In this document: positions 1 through 9,465 of the stretch, piece after piece
How positions within the stretch are numbered: position 1 is the stretch's first letter
Layout of the letters: each line of letters starts with the position of its first letter
NCBI RefSeq assembly: GCF_947251865.1
Contig: NZ_OX366394.1
Location: forward strand, 1,426,001 to 1,490,000
DNA: 64,000 nucleotides
Direction of reading: 5' to 3'
Source of the DNA: Wolbachia endosymbiont (group B) of Protocalliphora azurea
GTDB lineage: Bacteria > Pseudomonadota > Alphaproteobacteria > Rickettsiales > Anaplasmataceae
The notes under the pieces: generated by a model
Databases searched by the model: none
What the model was told of the DNA's origin: nothing
What the model saw: the letters and a program-made list of their open reading frames with translations, nothing else
Translations under genes and position numbers: made by a program

Positions 1-379
1 AAGAGTTGAAAATGTAGGAGGAAAAAGAAATTATACAGACGTTTTAGAAGGTGGCATTGAAATGTCTTTTACTACTGAAGTAGGAAAGATTAGTATTCAT
101 CTACGTTCTAGTGATAAAGACAACAATAAAATTGAAGTAAAGATAAGTGACGATGACAAGAAGAAACTTGATCAATTAAAAGATAAGGAAGAAATAGGAG
201 AAAATTGCTTACTTGGTGGATATTCAGTACATGATGCGATTAAACGAGGATATTTTGAAAAACATGAAACACTACGTCAATCTTCTGAAAAAATTACCTT
301 ATCTAATGAAAAGAAAAAAAATAGTTGGTGTGAGATAGTAACAAATTCAAAACAGACAACAAGCCGTACTGTAGGGTAA
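1..379 (+). CDS. C-terminal part of CLLGG-domain protein (left-arm copy)
   Basis: This is the 3' end of a gene that starts before the window. It is open from base 1 and matches the last part of the complete gene at 13525..14964, because it lies in the left arm of a long inverted repeat (position x pairs with 13904-x). The visible part carries the shared C-terminal domain with the block EIGENCLLGG followed by V-x-DAI-x-RG. No function is known to me for this domain. An ATG at 62 opens a 105-aa frame, but it is internal to the longer reading frame. The gene ends about 150 bp before the next gene, which has its own promoter. Confidence 0.8.
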   Translation, partial: RVENVGGKRNYTDVLEGGIEMSFTTEVGKISIHLRSSDKDNNKIEVKISDDDKKKLDQLKDKEEIGENCLLGGYSVHDAIKRGYFEKHETLRQSSEKITLSNEKKKNSWCEIVTNSKQTTSRTVG

Positions 380-467
380 ATGCTAAACTGCTTGATTGTC
401 TAAAGATCTTATATTACTCACCATAAAAACTTAACAAACGACATAAGTAGTAAAAAGATTATGGTTA

Positions 468-496
468 TTGACTTAATGTTACATATCGCATACAAT
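468..496 (+). promoter_or_regulatory. Sigma-70 type promoter of the 667-aa ankyrin gene
   Basis: TTGACT at 468-473 and TACAAT at 491-496 are separated by 17 bp. They lie 31 bases before the ATG at 528, which has a purine-rich GAGGGATAAGT ribosome-binding region. A block just upstream (about 418-460, containing ACTCACCATAAAAACTTAAC and AGTAGTAAAAAGATT) is also found upstream of the paralogous gene's promoter at 14992-15020. Confidence 0.6.
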
Positions 497-527
497 GTAT
501 CATATATCTTAGCTTAGAGGGATAAGT

Positions 528-2531
528 ATGGGTGAGTCTACTGGGATAGTAAAATCTATTATCAATCTACTAAAACCAAAATCCAAACCAGAGCCATCTG
601 ATTTTGAATATGAATCAATTATAGAACATCTATCATCTAAAGAGCATTTATTAAATGAACTGATGAATGATATGTGGTACTCAGGAGATTTACCATCAGT
701 TAGAAACTATAATGAACCATCATCTTTGATAGATAGCAAACTTGGATTAAGTGAACAGATTTGTGTTTGGTTTGCTCTAGATCATGATCTTACACCAAGT
801 CAAAAAAATTTAAACAAAAAGTTACTTAGTGCTCTAAAATGTTTAGCTTCTAACTGTGGTTCATTTGATAATACTGAGCCCCTTGAAGAATTCTTACATG
901 ATAATAAAAACAATAAAGATTTAAAAGTAATTCTTAACCTCAGAAGAGGAGAATCTCAATCAACAGTATTGCATGCAATTGCAGGAGCAAACATTGGTGG
1001 ATTTCGTCGCACAGGAAATCAGGCTATAGATTTACTCTTAGAAGCAGGCGCAGATCCTAACATACAAGATAATAAAGGAAAAACACCATTATACCTTGCT
1101 GCTGCCAAAGGTCACCACGATAATGCAAACTCTCTTCTTTTGAAAGGAGCTAAACCTAATATAACAAGTAGAAAGGGCAAAACTCCACAACAAATAGCAA
1201 CTAATAAACTCTGCTATAATATAGAAGAATTATTTTTAACTGATAAACAGAAAAAGTTGAATAAGGAATTGTATGACTTACTTGTACTCGATTCAGACTG
1301 CACTAAAAATTTAAAGGAGTTTTTAAGTAAGCATAAAAGAGATTCAGACCTAAAAGTAGTGCTAAATATTAGGCAAGGAATGGGTGAATCAAAAGTGTTT
1401 TCGTATGTTGATCGTTTTGCTTGGGATAATGAAGATCTTGCTCAAGAGTTAAGAAAAATATTTCTAGAAGCAGGAGCATTAGATTATGGTATAAATATTT
1501 ATCGTCAGCAAAAGAAAGGACAGGTCAGTAAATTACTCGTTAATTTAACCTCAAATCAAAAGGAAAAGTTAAATGAGTTTTCTGATAAGGTGTTTCAGGC
1601 TCAAAACATGGCTGAACTTGAAGAGATTGTAAACGATGCTATAAAGTCTGGTGTACGATTAAACTATTCTCTTTCACAAGATTTCTTTTCAGGTAATGAG
1701 TACACTTTTACCGATTATGTGATGAAAAAAATCAGTGAGTTGGAAAAAAATCCTAAAGTTGCTAGTAATATAATATGTCAATTAGTATCAAAAGGGGCAG
1801 TGTTTGGTAATACAGTTGATGCTAACACACTGACATCAGAATTTAAAGAGCATAAAACTAACCTAAAAAAAGCTTATAGAGATTATATTAGCAATTCTCA
1901 TAAGTTTATTGAAATCGCAAAAAGTGCAACCAATAGCGAGCTAAAAGATGCAAGAGTAGACAACTCCGTTTTTTACTTAGAATATTCTAAAGATAGTAAA
2001 ATAGACATTATAAAGATAACAGATGGGGCAAGGGATTTAGGTCTAACAGATGGAGATGTAAAGTGTGGAAGAAATATAGTAAAGATCGGTAATAGTGAAG
2101 TAGAAATTAAAATTGAAGATGGCATAAGGAATTACACAGATCTTACAGAAGGCAGCGATGTAGTATTAACTTTCTATACTAGTTTGGGAGAATTAGAAGT
2201 TAGGTTATATCCTGATGAGAAAAATAAAAATTGGATAAAAGTAGAGGTGAGTGAAGAAGGCCTACTTCTACTTGATAAAATAGAAAGTTATAATGAAGCA
2301 ATAGAAGATTGTAATGAGGGAATAGAAAATTATGAAGAAATAGGACAAAATTGCTTACTGGGAGGTTTATCAGTCATTGAAGCCATAGACCGAGGTGTTT
2401 TTGCTAGATCTGGTGGGTTAATGCGTCCTGAATTAATAAGCGAATCCAATAAGCAGAAGGGTTCATGGGTAAAACGTGAAGAATTAAGAAGAGTTTCTGA
2501 TTCTAGGGAAAAAATTGCTAATTTACCATAA
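528..2531 (+). CDS. Ankyrin-repeat protein with C-terminal CLLGG domain (left-arm copy)
   Basis: A 667-aa protein. Residues about 150-225 contain ankyrin-type units, with GADPNIQDNKGKTPLYLAAA the clearest. The middle is lysine-rich and helical-looking without a recognised fold. The last 190 residues or so, from the FYLEYSKDS segment to the YEEIGQNCLLGGLSVIEAI block, match the C-terminal domain of the neighbouring 479-aa protein and of the split ankyrin gene at 44487/22180. Ankyrin repeats bind proteins, and in Wolbachia such proteins are often suspected to act on host targets. That role is inference here. No signal peptide is evident. It has its own promoter at 468-496. An identical copy lies at 11373..13376. 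Confidence 0.85.
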   Translation: MGESTGIVKSIINLLKPKSKPEPSDFEYESIIEHLSSKEHLLNELMNDMWYSGDLPSVRNYNEPSSLIDSKLGLSEQICVWFALDHDLTPSQKNLNKKLLSALKCLASNCGSFDNTEPLEEFLHDNKNNKDLKVILNLRRGESQSTVLHAIAGANIGGFRRTGNQAIDLLLEAGADPNIQDNKGKTPLYLAAAKGHHDNANSLLLKGAKPNITSRKGKTPQQIATNKLCYNIEELFLTDKQKKLNKELYDLLVLDSDCTKNLKEFLSKHKRDSDLKVVLNIRQGMGESKVFSYVDRFAWDNEDLAQELRKIFLEAGALDYGINIYRQQKKGQVSKLLVNLTSNQKEKLNEFSDKVFQAQNMAELEEIVNDAIKSGVRLNYSLSQDFFSGNEYTFTDYVMKKISELEKNPKVASNIICQLVSKGAVFGNTVDANTLTSEFKEHKTNLKKAYRDYISNSHKFIEIAKSATNSELKDARVDNSVFYLEYSKDSKIDIIKITDGARDLGLTDGDVKCGRNIVKIGNSEVEIKIEDGIRNYTDLTEGSDVVLTFYTSLGELEVRLYPDEKNKNWIKVEVSEEGLLLLDKIESYNEAIEDCNEGIENYEEIGQNCLLGGLSVIEAIDRGVFARSGGLMRPELISESNKQKGSWVKREELRRVSDSREKIANLP

Positions 2532-2828
2532 AAGTTGAAAATTATTATTTAAATATAAATTACTACAGTTAATAAATTATTGCAAAGGAGTCGAATCGAT
2601 ATCAATAATCTTTTAAGAATACTCTTTTATGTTGTTTTTCAGGAAAATGAGATGTCATTGTACAGGAGCTGGCCACAAGGTGTATTTTCAGGATATGAGA
2701 CTGTATTAAAACACGATTGGCTGAGCCGACCTTTTACAGAATTTTTTTTCCAGATCTATAGCTCTTTTCACAATAATCCAAATAAATCATAATATGCTAC
2801 TGGCCTACTATAGCCATAAACACATATC

Positions 2829-3061
2829 TTACCCTGTTCGGACTACTATAAGAAAAGCTATACTATTAAAATATGCAGCTAAATTGTATACATTGTCTAC
2901 CACTGTTGCATCTAGTATGCTAAAATCTTCATCATCTATATTAATATTTTCGCATAATTGATTTTGTAACATCGACTTACATCAATCTCAATATCTTTTG
3001 GCATGGCCCTTTGTAGCAGCTCCTTCTTGCACATACTCTTTTCAATCTCCCGTTGCTTTTG
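2829..3061 (-). pseudogene. Degraded small gene beside the WO recombinase (left-arm copy)
   Basis: On the minus strand just after the recombinase stop codon, one frame reads KQREIEKSMCKKELLQRAM followed by PKDIEIDVSR. The apparent continuation is one frame over, starting MLQNQLCENINIDDEDFSIL and ending at a TAA (2829-2972; 47 codons). The two halves look like one small acidic protein broken by a frameshift. The 47-codon part could still be an independent small ORF. I do not recognise the family. The copy in the other arm is 10843..11075. Confidence 0.35.
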
Positions 3062-3065
3062 TAAA

Positions 3066-4556
3066 TTAAGATGCTAATCCATAAAATTTCTCTAATTGCT
3101 CGCTCCACAACATCGGTATTTCTTTCAAATCAGATAGCTTCAAACCTCTTGGCTGTCTCCCATTTACTATGTCTTCCTTAATCTTTGGTGCTAAATAATT
3201 CAACCTTAAAATTTGTTGTATACGTCTTGTACCTATATTAATTTTGGCACTCAGCTCTCCTACACTTGCATATTTTCCCTCTTCTAGTTGCCGTTTCCAC
3301 AGATGGGCTCTTACCACTGCTTTCAGTAGTGCATTGTTTGTTTTGCCTTCTGGCTCAGTTACTGTGCATTTCTTTCCTTTCTTTTTTATTGGTATAAATT
3401 CCACCTTATCCTCTAAACTCACCTCTATTCCATCTTCTTTTATCATTACTCCTTTTATTAACTTTTTCACTACTTCTTTCTGCTTTCCAAAACTTAAATT
3501 TTTCCATTCTTCTGCTTTTTCTCCCCATTTTTCATATAAATCTTCTGCTCTCTTCATTACTTCTTTTTCTACTTCTCCTGCTATTACATTTCGGCTTCCT
3601 GATTCACAACCCTTTCCCCTTAAATGATTGTTGCATACGTAATATCGATATCTCTTATTCTCTTTTTTTGAGTATGTCAGCGTCATATTTACATCACAGC
3701 TCTTACATTTAATTATTCCCTTTAGTAGCGCTTCCTCATATTTTACTCCTCGATACGGTTGATTACTTATCAATTCTTGTGCTTTTTTCCACTTTTCCTC
3801 TTCTATTATCGCATCGTGCTTTCCCTCATACTGTTTGTCATAATGTCTTATCTTTCCCACATATATTGGATTTGTTATTATTCTTCTCACCGTTGCTTTT
3901 TTAAAGATATCCGTTTTTGCTTTTGTTCGGTATCCTTCCCTGTTTAACTCTCTTGCCAACTCTGCCATTGACTTCAGCTCCAAATATCTTTCAAATATAT
4001 GCTGCACTGTTTTTGCTTCTTTTTCATTTATTATTAATTCCTTATCTTTTACATCATACCCAAGCGGTAAAGTTCCTCCCATCCATAAACCTTGTTCTTT
4101 TGATGTTGCTATTTTATTTTTTACTCTCTCTACTATCATCTCTCTTTCTAGTTGTGCTGCTCCTGATAATACTGTCTGTACGAATTTTCCCATTGGCGTA
4201 TTATTGTCAAATATCTGTGTTACTGCTACAAAATTTACTCGGTGCCTTCTAAAAAATGACGTTACTTCTATGCTGTCTTTTGTTTCTCTTGATAACCTAT
4301 CTAGTGTATATACTACTACACAGTCTATCTCTCCTCCTCTGACATCTTCAAATAATTCCTTTATCGCTGGTCTTTCTAAATTTTTTCCTGAATATCCTCC
4401 ATCATCGTACTTTTTTGCCAATGCTACCCAGCCTTCTTTGCTCTTTATATACTTTTCACATGCTACTCGCTGGGCATCAAGGCTATTAAACTTCTGCTCG
4501 AGACCATCCTCATTTGATTTTCTTGTATATATCGCACATCTTACCTCTTTCAGCAT
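3066..4556 (-). CDS. Prophage WO large serine recombinase
   Basis: A 496-aa large serine recombinase of the type that integrates prophage WO. The N-terminal resolvase domain (about 1-150) has the catalytic-serine context AIYTRKSNEDG and a downstream TLDRLSRETKD block. The recombinase domain follows, then a zinc-ribbon-like segment CKSCDVNMTLTY...CNNHLRGKGC. The C-terminal part ends in LGWSEQ-like sequence, with last residues EQLEKFYGLAS. Length is normal for the family. Its start overlaps the end of the DUF2924 gene by 7 bp, which is the usual WO arrangement. The last 36 bases are duplicated at 10803-10839 next to an IS256, which suggests a second copy of the gene was lost there. It should strand-exchange attP and attB, but the att sites could not be located. 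Confidence 0.92.
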   Translation of the reverse strand: MLKEVRCAIYTRKSNEDGLEQKFNSLDAQRVACEKYIKSKEGWVALAKKYDDGGYSGKNLERPAIKELFEDVRGGEIDCVVVYTLDRLSRETKDSIEVTSFFRRHRVNFVAVTQIFDNNTPMGKFVQTVLSGAAQLEREMIVERVKNKIATSKEQGLWMGGTLPLGYDVKDKELIINEKEAKTVQHIFERYLELKSMAELARELNREGYRTKAKTDIFKKATVRRIITNPIYVGKIRHYDKQYEGKHDAIIEEEKWKKAQELISNQPYRGVKYEEALLKGIIKCKSCDVNMTLTYSKKENKRYRYYVCNNHLRGKGCESGSRNVIAGEVEKEVMKRAEDLYEKWGEKAEEWKNLSFGKQKEVVKKLIKGVMIKEDGIEVSLEDKVEFIPIKKKGKKCTVTEPEGKTNNALLKAVVRAHLWKRQLEEGKYASVGELSAKINIGTRRIQQILRLNYLAPKIKEDIVNGRQPRGLKLSDLKEIPMLWSEQLEKFYGLAS

Positions 4557-4984
4557 TCTTTCTCCTTATCTCTCATTCCAAATAGAAGCGGCCCATTGTA
4601 GCTCATTCCCATTATTTTTCCTGCTACTGCTGACAATGACGTGAAAAATTCTTCTCGGTAGATTAAACCCTTATCTGTCACCATTACCGCATGCGTCTCT
4701 TCTCCTCTCTCTAGTATTAATTCTGTTCCTTCTACTGGTAATTTATCGCTACTTATTCTTTTTCCCTTCTCTAGCCGATCTGCCAGATACTCTAGTCTTT
4801 TTGTCCCCTTTCTTGACATTTCTCCATACGCTTTTTCCTGCATTCTATAAGCTAATCTTGGTATCAGATATTTCTTTGAGTATCTAGGTGCTTCTTCCAC
4901 AAATACCTTCTTCCATATTTTTCTCAGCTCATTCAAAGGTTTTTTCTCTAAATTCATTACTTTCTTTTCTATTTCTTTCTCCAT
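4550..4984 (-). CDS. DUF2924 family phage protein
   Basis: A 144-aa basic protein resembling DUF2924. The central segment PLNELRKIWKKVFVEEAP followed by SKKYLIPRLAYRMQEKAYG is typical of the family found directly upstream of large serine recombinases in phages. Its stop overlaps the recombinase start, so the two are probably translationally coupled. The molecular role is unknown. A recombination accessory or directionality role is often guessed from the gene pairing, and that is inference. It sits between the recombinase and two ankyrin genes in the conserved WO order. Confidence 0.8.
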   Translation of the reverse strand: MEKEIEKKVMNLEKKPLNELRKIWKKVFVEEAPRYSKKYLIPRLAYRMQEKAYGEMSRKGTKRLEYLADRLEKGKRISSDKLPVEGTELILERGEETHAVMVTDKGLIYREEFFTSLSAVAGKIMGMSYNGPLLFGMRDKEKEC

Positions 4985-4988
4985 ATTT

Positions 4989-5453
4989 TTAGCCCTTCAT
5001 AAATAGCTTCTCAATTCTGTCTGTTTCTTTCTTTAATACCTCGGTTATCTTTTTGCTATTTTTCGCATAATCCATCGCTGTCATTCCAAATTTATCCGCT
5101 TGCTCTATTTCTCCTCCAGCTTTCACTAGCTCCTCCACTATTTCTTTTTCACCTACCATGCACGCAAGGTGTAGAGGTATGCATTTATTTCCATATTCCT
5201 CAGCATTTACGTCTGCTCCTGATTTTATCAATTCCCTCACGATTTCTAGACGTTTCTCCGTTACCGCTAGGTGCAGTGCTGTGTGTCCTTCTATATCTTT
5301 AGCATTCACATTCGCTCCTTTTTCGACTAATAACTTCACTGTTTTTGCGTCTACCGCATAATGCAGTTCCTTCTCGTCTCTTGCATAAATATTTTCATGT
5401 GAGTTCTCTAATAATTCTTCTGCTGACTTATTAAATTTGCCAAACTTTAACAT
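4989..5453 (-). CDS. Small ankyrin-repeat protein of prophage WO
   Basis: A 154-aa protein made almost wholly of about four ankyrin repeats (residues 25-145). Clear units begin HTALHLAVTEKRLEIVRELI and CIPLHLACMVGEKEIVEELV. There is no signal peptide or membrane segment. It ends 4 bp before the DUF2924 gene and follows another ankyrin gene by 31 bp, so 6198-to-3066 looks like one transcription unit. Ankyrin genes at this place beside the WO recombinase are a known feature of the phage. Its target is unknown. Confidence 0.85.
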   Translation of the reverse strand: MLKFGKFNKSAEELLENSHENIYARDEKELHYAVDAKTVKLLVEKGANVNAKDIEGHTALHLAVTEKRLEIVRELIKSGADVNAEEYGNKCIPLHLACMVGEKEIVEELVKAGGEIEQADKFGMTAMDYAKNSKKITEVLKKETDRIEKLFMKG

Positions 5454-5484
5454 AATTTACCTCACCTTTTCTTTGACCTTTTTT

Positions 5485-6198
5485 TTAAGCTTTCCTTCTC
5501 ACCACCTCATCTATCATTTCATTTATCTGGCTTATTATTTTGCTTGCTAAATTTTCACATTCTTCCTTTATTAGTGATTTGTCTCTCTTTCTTATTTCTT
5601 CTATCTCTATTATTTTTAGCTCCGGCATGTAGCTTCCATTCAACATGTCTGCTATTTCTCCCACTAGCCCCTCTATTCCATAGCACGTCAGTTCTCTACT
5701 TTTTGTTACTCCTCCTTTTTCTCTCAAAAATTTACTTGCCTTTTCACTCTCTTTGCTATCACATAGACGATACTTTTCACTTTCCCAGATGTAATACATT
5801 GGTGTTGCACCGTACTTATTCAGTTGATTAACTTCAGCTCCAGCCTTTACCAGCTCTTTTATTATTTCAACTCCTGCTCCTCCTATTTTGCACGCAGAGT
5901 GCAGTGGCGTACATCCAGTAACATATTGAGTAGCATTTACTTCTGCTCCTTCTCTTAGCAGCACTTTTACATTTTCTAAACTTTTTGCGAATACTGCACA
6001 GTGTAGTGGTGTATAACCATTCTTATCTCTTGCATTTACCTCTGCCCCTTTTTTTATTAATAACCTCACTGTTTTGTAATCAGAGATTTCTACTGCTTGG
6101 TGTAATATCGTCTCTCCTTCTTCATTTCTTTTATTAATATCGTTACTTGATACTTCTTTAAAAAACTTACTCTTGCTAAAACTCATTTCATACCTCAC
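5485..6198 (-). CDS. Ankyrin-repeat protein of prophage WO
   Basis: A 237-aa protein. Residues about 25-140 hold three to four ankyrin repeats (units starting ETILHQAVEISDYKTVRLLI, YTPLHCAVFAKSLENVKVLL and CTPLHSACKIGG). The C-terminal 100 residues are charged and probably helical, without recognised motifs. It is the first gene of the ankyrin-ankyrin-DUF2924-recombinase run and lies downstream of the broken tail protein I gene, as in complete WO genomes. It is not secreted by any visible signal. The function is unknown, with host-protein binding a guess from the repeats. Confidence 0.85.
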   Translation of the reverse strand: MRYEMSFSKSKFFKEVSSNDINKRNEEGETILHQAVEISDYKTVRLLIKKGAEVNARDKNGYTPLHCAVFAKSLENVKVLLREGAEVNATQYVTGCTPLHSACKIGGAGVEIIKELVKAGAEVNQLNKYGATPMYYIWESEKYRLCDSKESEKASKFLREKGGVTKSRELTCYGIEGLVGEIADMLNGSYMPELKIIEIEEIRKRDKSLIKEECENLASKIISQINEMIDEVVRRKA

Positions 6199-7136
6199 AA
6201 AATTAGCTTTTCTAGCGTTAGATAAATTTCTTATATTTACCTGCTGCTATTCAAGTCATGTCCGTTTTAGCATGAGAAAGCAAGTCCTTTTCTTTTTATT
6301 TCATACACTTTAAACTATTATTAATATAATATATGAGGATCTAAATATAAGTATTTAACTTATTACACATATTGCTTGACTATTTTTCCAACTTCTGTGC
6401 AAATGTCGATGTTCGTGCCATTTCAGTACTCCCGGGTAAAACACTAAAATGTGCTTTTCTAATTCGTGTATTGAGTCTTTTTGCTCTGAATATAAGTCGT
6501 TTTTATAGTAAATGTTGTGTTCTGCTAAAACATATTTTCTGACCTTCTGATCTGTATAATTTTCTATTTTGTAGTGGTGAGTAACGCTAAACCTTTCTAA
6601 AATTGGCTTGTGTTTTAAATTCCAACGTTGCCCTGAAAGTTTATCGTTTCCCAATACAAATTTATTTCCTTCTTCTTCTATTCTACCAACCGGAAAACAG
6701 CTATTTATTTCTCCTAATTTCCAGCTATCTGACAGTACAATCTGCGCTTTTGCAAATTTAATCGACGGTAATAAGCTTTGAGTTAGAGGATACAGGGCTT
6801 TTAAGTTATACCACTGATGACTTCTTTCATAAATGCCTTTGTAATCCTTTGTGTGAGGCTCTGTTTCCCCAAGCACTGCTACATTCAACCGATATATGTC
6901 ATTACTAAATGCTTGCTCATAATGAATCCGAAAAGTGCTAAACTTAAAATTTGGATTTAAGCTTTTTAGCTCAAATGTGTTCTTTCTACCGAATGACAGT
7001 ACTGGTCCATCTTTTTCAATTTTTATCCCCGAGTAATCCGATAACAAACTTCCAAAAAAGCTTTCATCTAAAATAAACCTATCAATGTTGTAGTGGTCAT
7101 TGAAAATCCTCATTAGCCTTGATCTTGCTGGTAATA

Positions 7137-8232
7137 CCAATTCCCACTATGCAAAGAACAGATAGACAATAATGGGAAAGAAGTGATAATAAAGTAGATA
7201 AAATAGAGAGGTATAAATGGCATTAAGGTCAAAACTATTAGACGAAAAAGTTGTAAATTTGGCGAAAGAAATGTTAAAAAAGGTCAGAAATAACGCATAT
7301 GTTTCAAAAAAGTTACAAGCGGTGATAGCAGGAAAAGAAAGTAGTATAAGCGCTGTGGCAAGAATATGTAAAATTTCAAGGACTGCTTTGACTGAATGGA
7401 TAAAGCATCTAAAATTTGGTAGAGTAGAAAGATTATTTGCCCCGTCTCAGCGGCGAAGAAAAAGCAAATTAAAGAAAAATCAACGTGAGCAAATTGAAAT
7501 ATGGGTAGAAAGAAATCCAAATATTACTATTAAGGAAGTGCAGATAAAAATCTCAGAGGAATTTGGCCTAAACATTAGCAAATCAACAGTGCACCGTGAG
7601 ATACAAAGGATGAAATTTTCTTATATAACACCGAGGCCAATGCACCATAAACAAGATAAAAACAAGCAAGAAGAGTTTAAAAAATACTTCAATAAAATAG
7701 TCAATTCCCACCCTGAAAAAGAGGTGTTTTTTTGATGAATCACGATTTGGAACTCATTCAAAAATCGGACACGGATGGTTTAAAAAAGGGGTCAGAACGC
7801 AGGTTAAAATGAAAATTGGTAGACAAAATTTCTATATCTACAGTGCGGTAAATCCAAGAAGTGGTAAGAAAATCAGCCTACTTGCTCCATATGTAAACAC
7901 TGATTGTATGAATATATTTCTGGAGCAGATGTCGAAAGATTTAGGCACGAAAAAAGCCTTTCTTGTAATGGATTGTGCAAGTTGGCATAGATCAAAAAGT
8001 TTGAAATTTCAGGAAAACATTACCATTATATACTTGCCTCCTTATTCACCGGAACTGAATCCTGTTGAGAGGTTGTGGCAATATATCAAATACAATACTT
8101 TACGTAACAGAGTCTACGATACCATAGGCTTACTTGCAGATGTTCTGTGTAATTTTATTGTCAGTATTTCCAGCACTACTATTAAACGAGTTTGTAATGT
8201 TTCTTATTTGTTCGATTAGTAATGGAATTTGG
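7137..8232 (+). mobile_element. IS630-family element, copy 1
   Basis: A 1096-bp element bounded by TA dinucleotides (7135-7136 and 8233-8234). TA duplication is the IS630/Tc1 signature. The ends are short imperfect inverted repeats (CCAATTCCCACTA on the left, CCAAATTCCATTA read inward from the right). It lies inside the tail protein I pseudogene, and removal restores that frame. An identical-length copy is at 26855-27950. Confidence 0.9.
7217..8219 (+). CDS. IS630 transposase, two frames joined by a T7 slippage site
   Basis: The first frame (7217-7735, 172 aa) has helix-turn-helix segments (KESSISAVARICKISRTALT). The second frame continues to 8219. They overlap at a run of seven T (7727-7733). 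Dropping one T, or slipping by one base, joins GTG TTT TTT to GAT GAA TCA, giving FFDESRFGTH with the first catalytic Asp. The second Asp is in VMDCASWHR and the Glu in SPELNPVERLWQ, so the DDE triad is complete only in the fused product. Both copies in the window share the same site, which favours programmed frameshifting or transcriptional slippage over random decay. The ATG at 7809 is probably not a true start. Confidence 0.85.
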
Positions 8233-8347
8233 TATAATGACAGCTTTGCCAATTCTACAACTGCATCTACAAAAAAGTCATTTGGCACATCCTTTATTCC
8301 AATTTGCAGCTCAAAAAAATGTTTTCCAGGTGGTTCTTCGATAATTG

Positions 8348-8906
8348 GGGAATGTTCAAAAAAGTGTGTCAAACCGAAAAAAAAGTAATAAATTGATATA
8401 AAAAATGGAGGTTTGATATGAGTCAAGCAAATAGAACTACTGGTTTGGTAGATTATAAAGAATTAGAAACAAATATCCTGTCATCTATACGAGAAGGAAG
8501 ACCATTGACAGGAAGAGATGGAGCATTAACACCGTTTATAAAAAGGCTGCTAGAGGCAAGTCTGGAAGGTGAAATAGAAAGCCACATGTCAGCTAAAAGT
8601 GAAGAAAATAACCGAAGAAATGGAAGGAATGCAAAAACTTTACGTACAAGTTCAGGCTCATTTGAACTATTAACACCAAGAGACAGAGAAGGAAGCTTTG
8701 AACCGCAAATAGTCAAAAAAAGGCAAACAAGCCTACATCCAGAACTTGAAGCAAAGGTCTTAAGTACATACGCCAGTGGCATGGGATACAGAGACATAGC
8801 TTCACACGTTGAGGAAATATATGACCATAAAATATCAGCAGCAGAGATATCCAATATTACTGATAAACTGCTACCAATAATCAATGAATGGCGCAGCCGT
8901 CCATTG
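8348..8906 (+). mobile_element. IS256 partial copy, tandem unit 1
   Basis: The first 559 bp of the IS256-family element, starting with its GGGAATGTTC terminal repeat and stopping within the transposase gene after CCATTG, where the next unit begins with GGG. It encodes only the first 165 or so residues of the transposase plus a short tail read from the next copy's end (8418-8960). Confidence 0.93.
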
Positions 8907-9465
8907 GGGAATGTTCAAAAAAGTGTGTCAAACCGAAAAAAAAGTAATAAATTGATATAAAAAATGGAGGTTTGATATGAGTCAAGCAAATAGAACTACT
9001 GGTTTGGTAGATTATAAAGAATTAGAAACAAATATCCTGTCATCTATACGAGAAGGAAGACCATTGACAGGAAGAGATGGAGCATTAACACCGTTTATAA
9101 AAAGGCTGCTAGAGGCAAGTCTGGAAGGTGAAATAGAAAGCCACATGTCAGCTAAAAGTGAAGAAAATAACCGAAGAAATGGAAGGAATGCAAAAACTTT
9201 ACGTACAAGTTCAGGCTCATTTGAACTATTAACACCAAGAGACAGAGAAGGAAGCTTTGAACCGCAAATAGTCAAAAAAAGGCAAACAAGCCTACATCCA
9301 GAACTTGAAGCAAAGGTCTTAAGTACATACGCCAGTGGCATGGGATACAGAGACATAGCTTCACACGTTGAGGAAATATATGACCATAAAATATCAGCAG
9401 CAGAGATATCCAATATTACTGATAAACTGCTACCAATAATCAATGAATGGCGCAGCCGTCCATTG
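8907..9465 (+). mobile_element. IS256 partial copy, tandem unit 2
   Basis: A second 559-bp unit with the same length, end points and encoded product (8977-9519) as unit 1. It joins the complete element at 9466 through the same CCATTG/GGG junction. The identical break point shows it arose by duplication of one event rather than by independent insertions. Confidence 0.93.

Larger units (their letters stand above)
1..3101 (+). repeat. Left arm of long inverted repeat
   Basis: Bases 1..3101 are the reverse complement of 10803..13903. The encoded proteins are identical in both arms. The arm holds the end of one CLLGG-domain gene, a complete 667-aa ankyrin gene, a degraded region, and the last 36 bases of the WO recombinase gene. 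The inner boundary falls inside the recombinase gene at 3101/3102, exactly where the other arm meets an IS256 end. The outer boundary is off the window on this side. Confidence 0.93.
6355..8347 (-). pseudogene. Phage tail protein I (P2 gpI-like), broken by IS630 and IS256
   Basis: Read on the minus strand, coding sequence runs from 8347 to 8235, is interrupted by an IS630, and resumes from 7136 to 6355. Removing the IS and one TA gives a continuous frame ...VVELAKLSLPARSRLMRIF.... The segment with GKHFFELQIGIKDVP followed by AKLSLPARSRL resembles the C-terminal part of P2-type tail protein I. The remaining 260 residues, rich in aromatic residues, form a long extension I do not recognise. The N-terminus and all upstream tail genes (J, W, V) are missing because the IS256 array begins at 8348. 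The position before two ankyrin genes fits WO gene order. The gene cannot be functional. Confidence 0.65.

Noticed and set aside
2580..2792. 70-aa ORF in the inverted-repeat arms
   Set aside because: Starts at TTG without a convincing ribosome-binding site, has low-complexity aromatic content and no recognisable motif. Present twice only because the arm is duplicated.
3244..4644. Several plus-strand ORFs opposite the WO recombinase and DUF2924 genes
   Set aside because: They are antisense shadows rich in Ser, Phe and Leu, with no motifs, while the minus-strand frames carry family signatures.
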